A stretch of DNA of 64,000 nt from contig WNKI01000004.1 in the NCBI GenBank assembly GCA_015350385.1, positions 942,437 through 1,006,436 on the forward strand. The letters are read 5' to 3'. Shown in pieces: positions 41,641-51,735 of the stretch (the stretch's first letter is position 1; every line of letters begins with the position of its first letter). The translations under genes and the position numbers were made by a program. The stretch comes from Aculops lycopersici (lineage: Eukaryota > Arthropoda > Arachnida > Trombidiformes > Eriophyidae). The notes under the pieces are model-generated. The model had not been told where the DNA came from. It did not search any database and saw only the letters and a list, made by a program, of their open reading frames with translations.

Positions 41641-44088
41641 GCTCACTTAATCTACCCAACAAGTGGCTGCTTGCGCCCACTAGCGCAACAGTTTACCTGC
41701 TCGGAGAGGCATCAGCCAATGGCGCACTCAAGCAACTCAGACAAAACTGGCAGTCAGGTGGCACGTGAAGGTTATACCTCTGGGGGTCCCTATTCGCATT
41801 TTGATGTATGAGCCGAGCGTGTGATGAGGCCGCATTGTTTAGAGGGGCAAAAGTCGGCTGTGTTGAAAATCCCACAAACCTACTGCACTCGTCAGTGGAC
41901 ATAATAGTGGCCCCGAACGACTCCAACTCCCCGGCCTACTACCAACCGAACCTCCGACAATCGAGGAAGTTAACCTGGTGCAAAAGATAGAATTATGACC
42001 AACCTGAGTGCTTCGTTAGTGTTGGACCAGCTAACAGACGAGGATAGGACTGCGGTCGAGGAGAGAGTTCGCTCGACTGGATTACTTTTTCTCCTCGTCA
42101 GAAAGACGAAACTAATTTCTGGCCATTCCTTTGAGATTCGAGGGTTGGGCGGATCGGCCCGCGGTGGAGCCCGTTGCATTGGTATATCCTAATTGAGGGC
42201 GTGGCAACAACCGTTCCCCCAAGTTGGGTGTGGGCGTCGGTGCGGAGAGAAGAGATTTCGGTGTACGCAGTCTAAATATTGGCCTATTGGCCAACTTTCG
42301 GCCAGAAGTTAGGCTGTTGCTTTCCCTATCCCGCTGCTCGTTGCTCGCTCGGCCCCAAGAATCTGCTGCAAATTTAGATTTTGCATTGGTTCCCTATGCA
42401 AGCGAAACCCAAAGCATCACCATTAGCCAACAGCAGCAGCAGTCAAACTCTGTGTAAAAACTCTCAAGCCAGCAACAGCCAGTGCGGCGGCGGCCTTCTT
42501 GTTGTTGGCGCCACTAGCGCCTGTAAACATTGTAGCACACAGCTGCTGGGGTCTGGCTGCCATTGCAAATGCAACATAACCTAGCAAACCCACACACACA
42601 CACACAAATGCATAGTAGGATGGCGCTAGACTTGAGTTTGCTGCGTCCATTTATTCCTACATGTATGTTGTTTCTACAGGGATGAATGTTGGCGCCAAAC
42701 TTTGGTCGATAGGCGGCGAGGGGGAGGAAAGTTTTGAGCGAGCGAGCAAGCGGCACAGCGAGATGATGGACGGAGCGACCTGACTATTAGCGCAGCGCAG
42801 CACGACTAGCGGCCATCAAATACAGGGCAAGCGTTAGGCATTAAGTCAGTCTGAGCGGCGCATCGCCTGACTGGCCTGTAATCGCGCTCGTCTCTGCTGC
42901 GCGTCGTCTCCGCTTTCCCCCGCAAATGTTCGCCTGTGCATCGGCAGCGCCAGCAACAGCGGAGGCAAAAGCAACAGCGACCAAAGTTGGCATTGCTTTT
43001 GGCGCTTTTCCCATTGGTTCGCAACCAGCCAGTGGGTCTCTCTCTCTCTCTCTCTCTCTGCGCATCCTCCTCCTCCTTGTCCAATGAACATTGGGAGAGA
43101 TCTCAATGTTCAGGGAACAGCCAGCAAACAGGCGGCCTAGCTCTTGCCCCAATGCGAGCGAATCTTCTGACGTCTCACAACCGCTTTCCCTCTGGCGAAC
43201 TTTTCTATTTCTCTCGCTTGGTCCGTTTTTATTTGCTTGCTTGTTGCAAGTTTGCATTCGCTCGGCATTGCCAGGCGAGTGTTGTGTTCTGCTCACAATA
43301 CTCCAACTCTAGTTCCCACTTAACCACAGTGGCGCTCTGCAACGGCAAGCAGTTATGGGCACATCTCTCGCTCGGTCCGAGGATTGCGCGCCAAAAAGTG
43401 TAACGTCGGAGTCGTCCACGCAAACAACAGCAGCGCCACCGCCGCCGTCCCTGCTGTTGCTGTTGCACTGCAAAACTTCAACCGACAAAACTTGCGTATC
43501 GTAACTCTCGCTTATAGAAATTATCGCGCTTTTTCGCCCGCTACCGCTGTGTTTTGCGCCAATTCGCTCGCTTGCACCGCACACAAATCCACGTAGAGAC
43601 GACGCGCCGAGGGCATAATATACAGAATTTTCCCATTGGCGCTAGGGACTTTTTCGTAGCGCGCGCCTGGAGCACCATTGAGCAAACGGCAACTTTTGCT
43701 AGCGGAGCGACAGCAGCAGCAGCGGCCAAAGGGAAGCAACGCAGTTATTGCAGGCCCACAACCTAACGTTTTGACCAAAACACATACGCACACAACGTAC
43801 ACTACCAATATACACTAGATATATTCTCTCCATCTAGAAAAACCTTGGCCCTATCGCTCTCTCTCGTGGCTAAACAAAACAAACTCGCACATTTCATTTC
43901 ACACACCACGATTACAATCATCATCTCATCTCTCTATATACTTTTTGGAAAAATTTATAACATCTTTTTCCTTCAAAATTACGTTAAAAATCCGACAAGA
44001 AAATTAGAATCTATTATCTATATTTTTGATTACAAACTTACATATCAAATCTATCAACCAGAAAACTATAACAAATCCAACTGACAAA

Positions 44089-44547
44089 ATGGCAAAATCA
44101 GCTCAAGTTGCTAAGGGAAGCGCCAAGAAGGCACCAGCAAAGGCGGTCGCCAAGAAGTCCGCCGGGGTTTCGAAGAAGGCAGCTCCAGCAAAGAGGCCAG
44201 CGTCGCCAAAGAAGGCAGCCTCACCTAAAAAGGCCACACCAAAGAAGGCCTCGCCATCTAAGAAGTCGCCCGTGAAGAAGGCAACAGCAACAAAGGCTCC
44301 AGCCTCGCCCGCAAAGACTGAAACCGCTGCACCAACTAGCTCGCCAGCTAGATCTAACTCGCCAGCCAAGAAGTCGCCAGCAAAGGCAAAGCCCTCACCA
44401 ACCAAGAAGTCGCCAGCTAAGAAGGCAGCACCAGCCTCGGCCAAAAAGTCCCCTGCAAAGGCGACGAAGAAGGCCTCGCCGACGAAGAAGAAGGCCGCGC
44501 CAGCTAAGAAGGCGCCAGCAAAGAAGGCCGCCGGAAAGAAGAAGTAA
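44089..44547 (+). CDS. H1-tail-like Lys/Ala/Ser/Pro basic protein without globular domain, 152 residues
   Basis: The open frame extends upstream from a TTG at 44026, but the first ATG is at 44089 in strong context (AAAATGG), giving MAKSAQVAKGSAKK. Almost the whole protein is repeats of SPKK, SPAKK, TPKK, APAKK and KKAA, ending AGKKK. These are the AT-rich minor-groove binding and CDK-phosphorylation motifs of linker-histone tails. The winged-helix H1 core (about 75 residues) is absent, so this is not a standard H1. It may be a sperm nuclear basic protein, an H1-tail-like chromatin protein, or (less likely) an exon of a longer H1 gene. No intron boundaries are seen, and start and stop are clean. 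An abundant chromatin role is inferred from composition. Confidence 0.78.
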   Translation: MAKSAQVAKGSAKKAPAKAVAKKSAGVSKKAAPAKRPASPKKAASPKKATPKKASPSKKSPVKKATATKAPASPAKTETAAPTSSPARSNSPAKKSPAKAKPSPTKKSPAKKAAPASAKKSPAKATKKASPTKKKAAPAKKAPAKKAAGKKK

Positions 44548-45273
44548 ACTTCACTCACCCACATCCGGGCATCCTTTTTGTAAATTCTATTTACCAATCC
44601 AACCCAACCTAACAACCACCATCACAATCACATCTCCTGTATTTATAACATCATTTTCTTCATCATCGTCATCATTTTCATTATCTCTTGAGGGAACCAA
44701 TACCTCACATTACATTATTGAACAAGCCGACACACAAACATACAAATACAATAACACCATTGACAACTACAACAATAACAGCCACCTTGAAATACTACAA
44801 CTACTACGACAACTATTACACCTTCATCTCATCTTCTAAACTACAAAAACCACCACAACGACTACAAAACCCACTTACGCTTTTGCGCGCCCCAACCAAA
44901 AATTAGTGCAAGCGTTCTCATATGATTGCGACAAAACCTGTATATTAAAAAACTAATACATTTTTACAACACTTATCTCATATATTAAAACATCTAACTA
45001 AATAACTAAACGAGTTGTCCTCGGGTATTTGACTGATTGATTGATTATTTAATTAAACTCTTCAAAATTTCCCTGTGTTCATCTCATCGCCCGCACCCGA
45101 AAGGAAAGAAGACTTGTCGAATACAACAAGTCGACAGCATGACAGGGTCTCAAAATTCTTACTTCATTCAGTAGGATAGTAAGCTAATAGAGATCAAATG
45201 GATCAACAAAAGTTGATTTTTTTTAAACTGGAGAAAGCTACAGATATATATGTGTATTTCTAATAATATCCTG
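44548..45273. other. AT-rich intergenic or 3'-UTR region
   Basis: About 725 bases between the convergent H1-like and RA-domain genes. It is A/C-rich near the H1-like gene (probably 3' UTR) and AT-rich afterwards. No AATAAA was found close to the H1-like stop. No canonical histone 3' stem-loop was recognised. Confidence 0.5.
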
Positions 45274-46524
45274 CTATTGAAACCACAGTGGCGGGGGTGC
45301 AGTCAGGTGCTGATTTTGTAACTGTTGCTGTGAAGTGCACTGGTCTCCTAGTGCACTTCGATTGATATCACCGGACGCCTCCAACTGAACCATGGCAAGT
45401 TTTCTCTCCTCTCGCTGTAGTTGCATAAGAGTCTCACTGGAATAGTTAGCAGTTGGCGACTCACTGGTGCTACCTGTTGTTGAGCTCGCCGAGCTAGCGT
45501 TGATGCTACTGCTGCTAGCGGTGGACAAGCTCGAGCTACTCGATGAACTCCTTGAGCAAGTGGATCCACTGGAGCTACTGCTTATACCACCGCCATTATT
45601 GCTCAGGTGTGGGCTTGCTATTGCTTTGGTTAGAGTATTACGACTATAGTTGCCAGAGTTACCGGCCATCATTACGGAGTTCGTAGCTGACACGAGCGAG
45701 GAGGATAACGAGGGTGTTGTAGCACCGGCTAACGAGGAGCTCGTTGATGCTGCCGAGTTTGTTGGATAGGTTTGTCGCAGTAACTGTCTTCTTTCCCTGA
45801 TGGCTGAGGTCAATGGCGAGGCAGTTGACAAGTAGCGCAGCGCACCTGATGGGTTGACTCTACAAAACGGTCCGGACTTTTCCTGGAGTATAAATTTGAT
45901 ATCTTTATGAGGCGGATTTGAGCAACATTGTTGTATTTGGAGTGGACACGAGTCATCGTTTAGTAGCATGACACTCTTTAGTTTTAATCCATCCTTTCGA
46001 ATATATCGCTCTAAAGTGAGGTAATACTTTTGCGGGTCGAGATCCTTTAGACGAAATTTTTTGAACAAATTCTCAATCACTTGAAAGCTAGTTGTTTTTA
46101 AATCAATATGCAGAGTGGTATATTCAACATCCTGGTTCAAATTTTGGGCAAAGACTCGGATCATAAAGTCGCCCTTATGAAACAATAGTGGCGAATTGAT
46201 TGGTGAGCTAAAGTGCGAGTTCGACCCGCCGCTCGAGGATCCGGTTGAGCCAACCGGCGACCTGGTGCCGCCACTTGTTGATGCGGCGCCCATTGGCGAG
46301 TTCGTTGTGGATGTCATTGTTGTTGACGTCGTGGTTGTGTTATTGGTCAATGGTCGTCGGTACTCGTAGGACCAGTAATCGTAGGGCCAGGGGTAGAGGC
46401 GATCGTAAGAGTATTGAGTATGTGTGCTAAATTGGTGCGGTGAATAGGTAAAGTTGGAGTTGGTAGCTTGATGGTGGTTATTATCGTTGTTGTTGTTATT
46501 GATGTTGCTGTTGTTGTTTTGCAT
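45274..46524 (-). CDS. Ras-association (RA) domain protein, 416 residues
   Basis: A complete ORF from ATG. Residues 1-30 are Asn-rich and 40-115 are Tyr/Thr/Ser-rich (WPYDYWSYEYRR). An RA/ubiquitin-like domain lies at about 118-216: GDFMIRVFAQNL, YTTLHIDLKTTSFQVIENLF, KYYLTLERYIRKDG, LLNDDSCPLQIQQ and DIKFILQEKSG. This beta-beta-alpha-beta order, with a ND-x-CPL turn, fits RA domains that bind Ras/Rap GTPases. The C-terminal half is Ser/Thr-rich and disordered, with a basic patch (AIRERRQLLRQTY). There is no GEF, SARAH or PH domain, so it is an adaptor rather than RASSF or RalGDS. Fly Rau-like scaffold proteins are one comparison. The exact family is not settled. Confidence 0.72.
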   Translation of the reverse strand: MQNNNSNINNNNNDNNHHQATNSNFTYSPHQFSTHTQYSYDRLYPWPYDYWSYEYRRPLTNNTTTTSTTMTSTTNSPMGAASTSGGTRSPVGSTGSSSGGSNSHFSSPINSPLLFHKGDFMIRVFAQNLNQDVEYTTLHIDLKTTSFQVIENLFKKFRLKDLDPQKYYLTLERYIRKDGLKLKSVMLLNDDSCPLQIQQCCSNPPHKDIKFILQEKSGPFCRVNPSGALRYLSTASPLTSAIRERRQLLRQTYPTNSAASTSSSLAGATTPSLSSSLVSATNSVMMAGNSGNYSRNTLTKAIASPHLSNNGGGISSSSSGSTCSRSSSSSSSLSTASSSSINASSASSTTGSTSESPTANYSSETLMQLQREERKLAMVQLEASGDINRSALGDQCTSQQQLQNQHLTAPPPLWFQ

Positions 46525-49146
46525 CTTGTTAACTAATAGCAGATTAATAGACTAGGTGACTTAAGGGCGGATGGATAGAATTTCAATATCTATCTTAGGT
46601 GAGTCATTTGAATTTATACGAGTGCCGGACTAGACTCGGGTTGCCTTGAGTATGTGCAATTTCTTTAGCTTTCTTCCTCTTCCTGCTCCTTCTTCTCTTT
46701 GGGTGCTCTTGATAGTATTGGTTGCTCTGAGTGCCAATATGTGTATATGCTTGATTAAAACTAGTGACAAAATAATATTGATTGCTAGCTCGAGTCCATC
46801 ACTTAGTCAATTACTTTTTTCCGCTCAAATCTGTGCATCAATAATTTGATTAACTGGTGCCGGTGCGGCCGGCAGTGGGTTGTGGTGTATCTATTGTTCT
46901 CGTTGCTGCTAATAATGTTGTTTCTTCTGTTGTCGCTATAGTTGCAAAAATGTTGCCCTTGCCGTTTGGTAAGATCGCTTTATTCCTTTCATCGCGTCGT
47001 AGCCGATCGACGCACACAAAAAAGAGACGCGACTTGCGGTCACATGCAGAGAAACTTGCACTGATGTTGCTGATGTTGTTGTCGCTGGTGCTGCTCGCTG
47101 CTTGTTTTTGCTCACAAAAAAACCAATTCGCTCTCACTTCTCGCCAGCGAGTTGGTCTTTTTCCCAATACCAATCCGCATGCACCACCGACACCAGCACC
47201 AGCACCAGCTTCACTTTCAACTTTAATGCCAATGAAATAGAACTTTTTCAAAAAAGACCATCGAACTGGAGTGAAGCTTAGAGCAGAGCCGACCAAGCGG
47301 CCGCTTGTCAAGTGCCATCTCGCACAAGCAACAGCACCGGCACCAGCGCAGGCAGCGCGCGATGCGCACGAATCTCGCCCAATCTAAGCAAAGTGAGCGA
47401 GAGAGAGGAGCTCGCTCAATGCTCTCGCCGATTGTAGTCAGTCATTCTGAGTTGGATGCCAATTTGGCTGGCCGCACTGACCATTCGCTTGTCCGCGTGT
47501 TTGCCTTCAACAAACATGTCCATTTGCGCAGAGGAATTTTTTTCTTCGCATTCGAACTTTGCTCGGCCCATTCGAAGCTTCGGAGTCTCTCTTTGTGTTG
47601 CCTCAGCTTTACATTTGGCCTCTTTGTTTGCCTCTATTGCTTCTTCTTCTTTTTCCTCCTCCTCCTCCTCCTCCTCAAAATTCTGCGCCCAACTTTTTTA
47701 TGTCTTTCTATCTGTTGCTTGCGATGGTCAGTCTTTATATCTCAGCTGGATCCGCGATAGAGAGACGGAGAGATGAGGAAAGCTTTAGTTCATTCCAAGT
47801 TCCTAGTTCTTTGATGGCAAAAAAGCCGCAACTTTTCAGGATGCTCGCAGCTCGCTCACTCTCTTCCTCTCCCTCGAGCTCTCCAACTTCCTTGGCCATC
47901 GGCTGGCAAAGTTATCGCTCGTTTGCCTTTAGGTCTGTCGAGGCTTACACACAATCCATTAGAGCACGAGCAGACGGGAAGACGGGGGAGCCTTGGGCGC
48001 CGGCGCCACGCTTGCAACCGCAGCCACTTACGTCTGCTACCAAGTCTCCCTCGCGATTTGCCACTGCCTCTCGCTCTCCCACCTATTCAGACCCGACAAT
48101 TGACCGGCGGTAGTGGCGGCAGTAGTTATCGGTGAATAAGCTGTGTGAAAGCCCACTGTGAGTCGGTGAGCGAGTGAGTGAGTGACTAGTGAAGCGGCGC
48201 GGCGACGCTTAGTGAAGCCGCGCGCACCGCAACAGGTGAGCGCACACCTGTGCGTTGTGGTAGGAAACTCGCGGGAAACGAACACAGGTGGGCGCACTGG
48301 TCGAAAGAAGATCGGTGCTACTGAGACTGGCGCCGCTGTTGACGTGCACAAACCACAACACCGACAACAACAGGTGCAATTATTGGAGAAGTTGTCGTTC
48401 TTGGGTTTGCTGGCCAAAAACCAGAACGGCAGCGAGAAACTTGACGGGATGCGTGACGGGAATTTCGCGGGTTTCATGGGATCCATCGAGGGCCTTTGTG
48501 CAACTATAATCGCTTACCGAAAAAACCCTACTCCTGTTGGTGCCAGAGACCAGCAAACGTCGTTGTCGAATGATCGGAGTAGCATGTGAGATGAGTCATG
48601 ATGAGAGGAGACCAATAGAGGAGGAGAAAAATGGAGGAGAGAGAACGTCAACTTGTCGGTGGATTTTTCCATTAAAAGTGGGCATCTAGAATCTGGGTCG
48701 CCATTGAGCTAGTTACGTTTACTTGTTTACACTGGCAACTTGCTCGCTTGCTAGCTCTTAAATTGAAGCAACTTCTTTCTCTTTATTATTTTATGGTTCG
48801 CGCTAACAGTTGTTCCGATCGCCAGCAACTGTGTGGTATAACTGTACGTTAGCGTTCACGTAACAAAATTATCAACGACAACAACAAAAACAACAGCCAC
48901 GACATCGACAACAAGTGGCCAGTGCGCTACAGCCACCTGTGCTGTTCATTTAAGTTCAGTTCAAATTAGTTAGTTTCGTTCTGGTTCTAGTTCAAATCAG
49001 TTTAGTTACTTGTTTGCTTGTCTTGTGTTGCCTGCCATCACAAGCACGCAACACACTCAGTTCCGAGCGGTTTGATCCAGTTTGATGGTGACTCATGCAA
49101 CCCTGAAACCAGGACAACCGAGTGGCTTGTCGAAATTGAGATCAAG
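46525..49146. other. noncoding region
   Basis: About 2.6 kb between the RA-domain and Pygopus genes, both on the minus strand. The open frames are low-complexity. It holds paired inverted CAGGTG sites at 48233-48250 (within GCAACAGGTG at 48229-48238) and ACAACAAGTGGC at 48908-48919. It likely contains the RA-gene promoter and the Pygopus 3' UTR. Confidence 0.45.
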
Positions 49147-50667
49147 TTAGTGGTTCAACCAAACAGCCTGTTGCTGTTGCTGTTGCTGCTGATGATGGTG
49201 GTGGTTCATCGGTGGCGGTTGTTGTTGTTGTTGGTTGTGATGATTTTGATTGTGTTGGTGGTTGTGCGGCAGGTCAGCGGATTGCATTCGAACAAATGGT
49301 ATCGCGCGTTGATTGGTGCACCTCTCGCACGCCCACTCGGCGGCTGGCTCGCTAAGCAGGAGCTCGCAAGCGAAATCTGTGAGACCGGAACAGGATTGGT
49401 GGTAGTATTCGCCGCAGCCAGCGCGACACATTATTTTGCTCTCGTTAGGGTAGATTGGCAGCCGGCAGTGGAAGCAGGGCACCTGTGGCTGCTGTGTGGG
49501 GCTTTGGTGCAGGTGGTTATTGTTGCTGTTATTAGTACTACTAGTGTTGTTGTTGGTATTGTTGTTGTTATTGTTGTTGTTGTGATGATTGTTGTTGTTG
49601 TTGTTGTTGTTGTTGTTCTGATTAGAGCTATTGTTGTTACTGTTATTTTGATTGATTGGCGGGGTGGGATAATTTGGATGATGATTTTGCATTGGTTCCA
49701 TCTGATGCATGTGATGCAACGGCGGCGACTGGTACGGGTAACCTCCTCCTGCCGGTCCACCACCGCCACCACCTGTTGACGGCCTGTTATTCGGGCCCAC
49801 GGGCGGTGTTGGCGGCGTTAAGCCCGGCGACGGGTGATGGCTGGCGTCGCCCAAAAGTTGCGGGGGCGTTGGCGGTGGGGGCGGACCGAGGCGCGATTGG
49901 CCGGGCGGGTAGGGCGCTCCGGGCGGTGCGCCTGGCGGCGGCGGGCCGTAGGGGTACTGGTTGGCCGGATGTCCCGGTCCGGGCGGCGGAGGTGGCGGCG
50001 TGAAGTGATGCGGCGGGGGTCCGTAAGGGTTTGCGTGCGGGGCTTGCGGAGGTCCGGGCGGCGGTCCGGGATGCATGTGGGGGCTCATGGCGTGCGGTGG
50101 CAGCGGTGGCATGGGCATCTGGCCCATGTGATGATGTCCTGGCTGCGGACCGGGAGGGCCCGGCGGCGGGGGTCCGTAAGGGTTGTGCATATGGGACATT
50201 GGCGGTGGTGGACCAAGCGGACCCGGGGCGCCCGGTGGAGCCTGGGAACCTTGTGGTGGCGGCGGCGGTGGCCCCGCGGCATAGTGAGGATGGTGGGGGT
50301 GGTTCATGGGCGGCATTGGTGGCGAGGGGTGGTGTTGTTGTTGGTGGTGATGGTGGGGCACCATGCCTGGCGAGTGCGAAACGTGTGACGGTGGAATGGA
50401 GCTGGCGTGCAGGTGGTGGTAGCTGCTCATTTGATGCGGTCCATCATCGTCGAAAGGGTTGCTGGCCACAATCGTGGTCTTTGAATCCAACTCAAGCATG
50501 GCGGCCCCAGCGGCCGCCTTTCCCTTCCGCCCCTTCCCCTTGGGCGCGCCACCCCCTCGTCCACCTGTCGAGGTGCCGCCGGCGCCACCTGCCGCAACGC
50601 CGGTTGCCGTTTCTGTGCCGTCCTTGCGCCTGTACTTGCGCTTCGGGACGTCCATCACCTTGCTCAT
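49147..50667 (-). CDS. pygo: Pygopus, PHD-finger Wnt co-activator, 506 residues
   Basis: A complete ORF from ATG. The N-terminal homology domain has a basic nuclear signal (KRKYRRK, 9-15) and the NPFDDD motif (70-75; NPF/EDD in known Pygopus). A long Pro/His/Gly-rich linker and an Asn run follow. The C-terminal PHD finger at about 398-450 has all eight zinc ligands in C4HC3 order (CFHC, CRAGC, HQSC, CERC) and the AEWACERC end typical of Pygopus. This PHD reads methylated H3K4 and binds BCL9/Legless, linking beta-catenin/TCF to transcription in the nucleus. The tail after the PHD (about 55 residues, His/Gln runs) is longer than usual. The linker is rich in PPGPP-type repeats and is encoded by very GC-rich DNA, unlike the surroundings. 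Confidence 0.93.
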   Translation of the reverse strand: MSKVMDVPKRKYRRKDGTETATGVAAGGAGGTSTGGRGGGAPKGKGRKGKAAAGAAMLELDSKTTIVASNPFDDDGPHQMSSYHHLHASSIPPSHVSHSPGMVPHHHHQQQHHPSPPMPPMNHPHHPHYAAGPPPPPPQGSQAPPGAPGPLGPPPPMSHMHNPYGPPPPGPPGPQPGHHHMGQMPMPPLPPHAMSPHMHPGPPPGPPQAPHANPYGPPPHHFTPPPPPPGPGHPANQYPYGPPPPGAPPGAPYPPGQSRLGPPPPPTPPQLLGDASHHPSPGLTPPTPPVGPNNRPSTGGGGGGPAGGGYPYQSPPLHHMHQMEPMQNHHPNYPTPPINQNNSNNNSSNQNNNNNNNNNNHHNNNNNNNNTNNNTSSTNNSNNNHLHQSPTQQPQVPCFHCRLPIYPNESKIMCRAGCGEYYHQSCSGLTDFACELLLSEPAAEWACERCTNQRAIPFVRMQSADLPHNHQHNQNHHNQQQQQPPPMNHHHHQQQQQQQQAVWLNH

Positions 50668-51011
50668 TGCAGCGCCAGAAAATTGTTGCGCTTGTTGGAA
50701 AAAGTTTTCAGTTTCTCAAATTATAACTAGTGTGTTTCTATTTATATTTGGATCAGGTAACACTTGCGTGGTCAGTCCACTTGAAGGCCTAGGATTTTTC
50801 TCCCTCGCGGCTCCGCCTACTTTCTTTGCGTGGCGCAAGCCGCTCGTGCTGCACGCGTAGTCTTCCTCTTGTTCTTAGAAAATTGGCGCACCCGAGTCTC
50901 TTGATGCTGCTAGCTAATGTTGCGCTTTAGTTTCAAGATTTGTTGCTGCTACTGTTGCTGCTTGCAATGCTAATGATTATTGCTCTTTGTCTGATCTTTG
51001 CTTGAGAGATT

Positions 51012-51050
<39 letters not shown>
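51012..51050. repeat. (GAT)n trinucleotide repeat
   Basis: About thirteen GAT units in noncoding DNA upstream of Pygopus. Confidence 0.92.
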
Positions 51051-51135
51051 GTGATACTGATAGTGATGATAAAAACATAACAAACAACCTGGTAGTCTAC
51101 TATTATTTAAGTAGTAGATAGTAGAGCAACAATAC

Positions 51136-51160
51136 CAACAACAACAACAACAACAACAAC
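51136..51160. repeat. (CAA)n trinucleotide repeat
   Basis: About eight CAA units in noncoding DNA. Confidence 0.85.
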
Positions 51161-51713
51161 TATTCTAAACTCCAAAGACCAAGACAATTATGACGCTTGA
51201 CTTGGGGTGTGAATTTGTCGATTCGTCTCACGTTTTTATATTTGCTTGGTACTGGAGGATAGTGATGATGATTGAGGAGCTGGAGGCAACCCAAAAACTT
51301 CGACACTTTCACTTGTTTGCTGTCTCTCTGTTCTTCTGTCTTGCTCTTTAGTTGTCTCAATTTCTCTCTTGGCTTCCAAGTCTCGTGTTTATTTCTCCTT
51401 ATTCTTCACCTCTCTTCTCTCAGCTTGCAAACCTCCCATTTTCAATTCGGGCCACGCTAGTTGCTGCTGCTTCCTCTCTGGAGTAAGAAAAAGGCCACCA
51501 CCACTGGCCACTCTGGGCGCCGGCGCTACCTTTTGCATTGGAAGTGATGGTAGTTTTAGTTGTAGTGGTGGTTGTGGTAGTAGTACAGTTGGCCTCACAC
51601 ACACTCCCTCTGTCTAGTTCTGGTTCTGCTGGCGACGGTAGGCTGGCCGACTGGCTGGTGCTGGTTGCGGTTGTGGCCATAGATTTTGCCATTGCCATTG
51701 GCCAATGGCCATA

Positions 51714-51735
51714 AGAGAGAGAGAGAGAGAGAGAG
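51714..51735. repeat. (GA)n tract
   Basis: Uninterrupted GA dinucleotides flanked by GCCATTGGCCAATGGCC-type inverted sequence on the left (about 51694-51710). Confidence 0.85.

Larger units (their letters stand above)
40824..44088. other. intergenic region between APMAP and the H1-like gene
   Basis: About 3.3 kb. The part at 41520-42480 has few simple repeats and several short open frames (for example 41808-41990 and 41995-42192, plus strand) without recognisable domains; it could hide exons or old mobile-element remains. It also has a perfect hairpin at 41246-41270, a GCAACAAC/GTTGTTGC palindrome at 41623-41640 and a CT tract at 43037-43059. The last 250 bases are AT-rich and probably the promoter and 5' UTR of the H1-like gene. 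Confidence 0.45.

Noticed and set aside
44103..44615. Ala/Phe-rich minus-strand ORF opposite the H1-like gene
   Set aside because: Reverse complement of the Lys/Ala codon repeats, a typical shadow.
48182..48589. 135-codon plus-strand ORF
   Set aside because: Composition follows local repeats; it is cut by motif copies and has no family signature.
49656..50726. Long plus-strand ORFs opposite Pygopus
   Set aside because: Antisense of the GC-rich Pro/Gly/His linker; no domain, and the minus-strand PHD finger is decisive.
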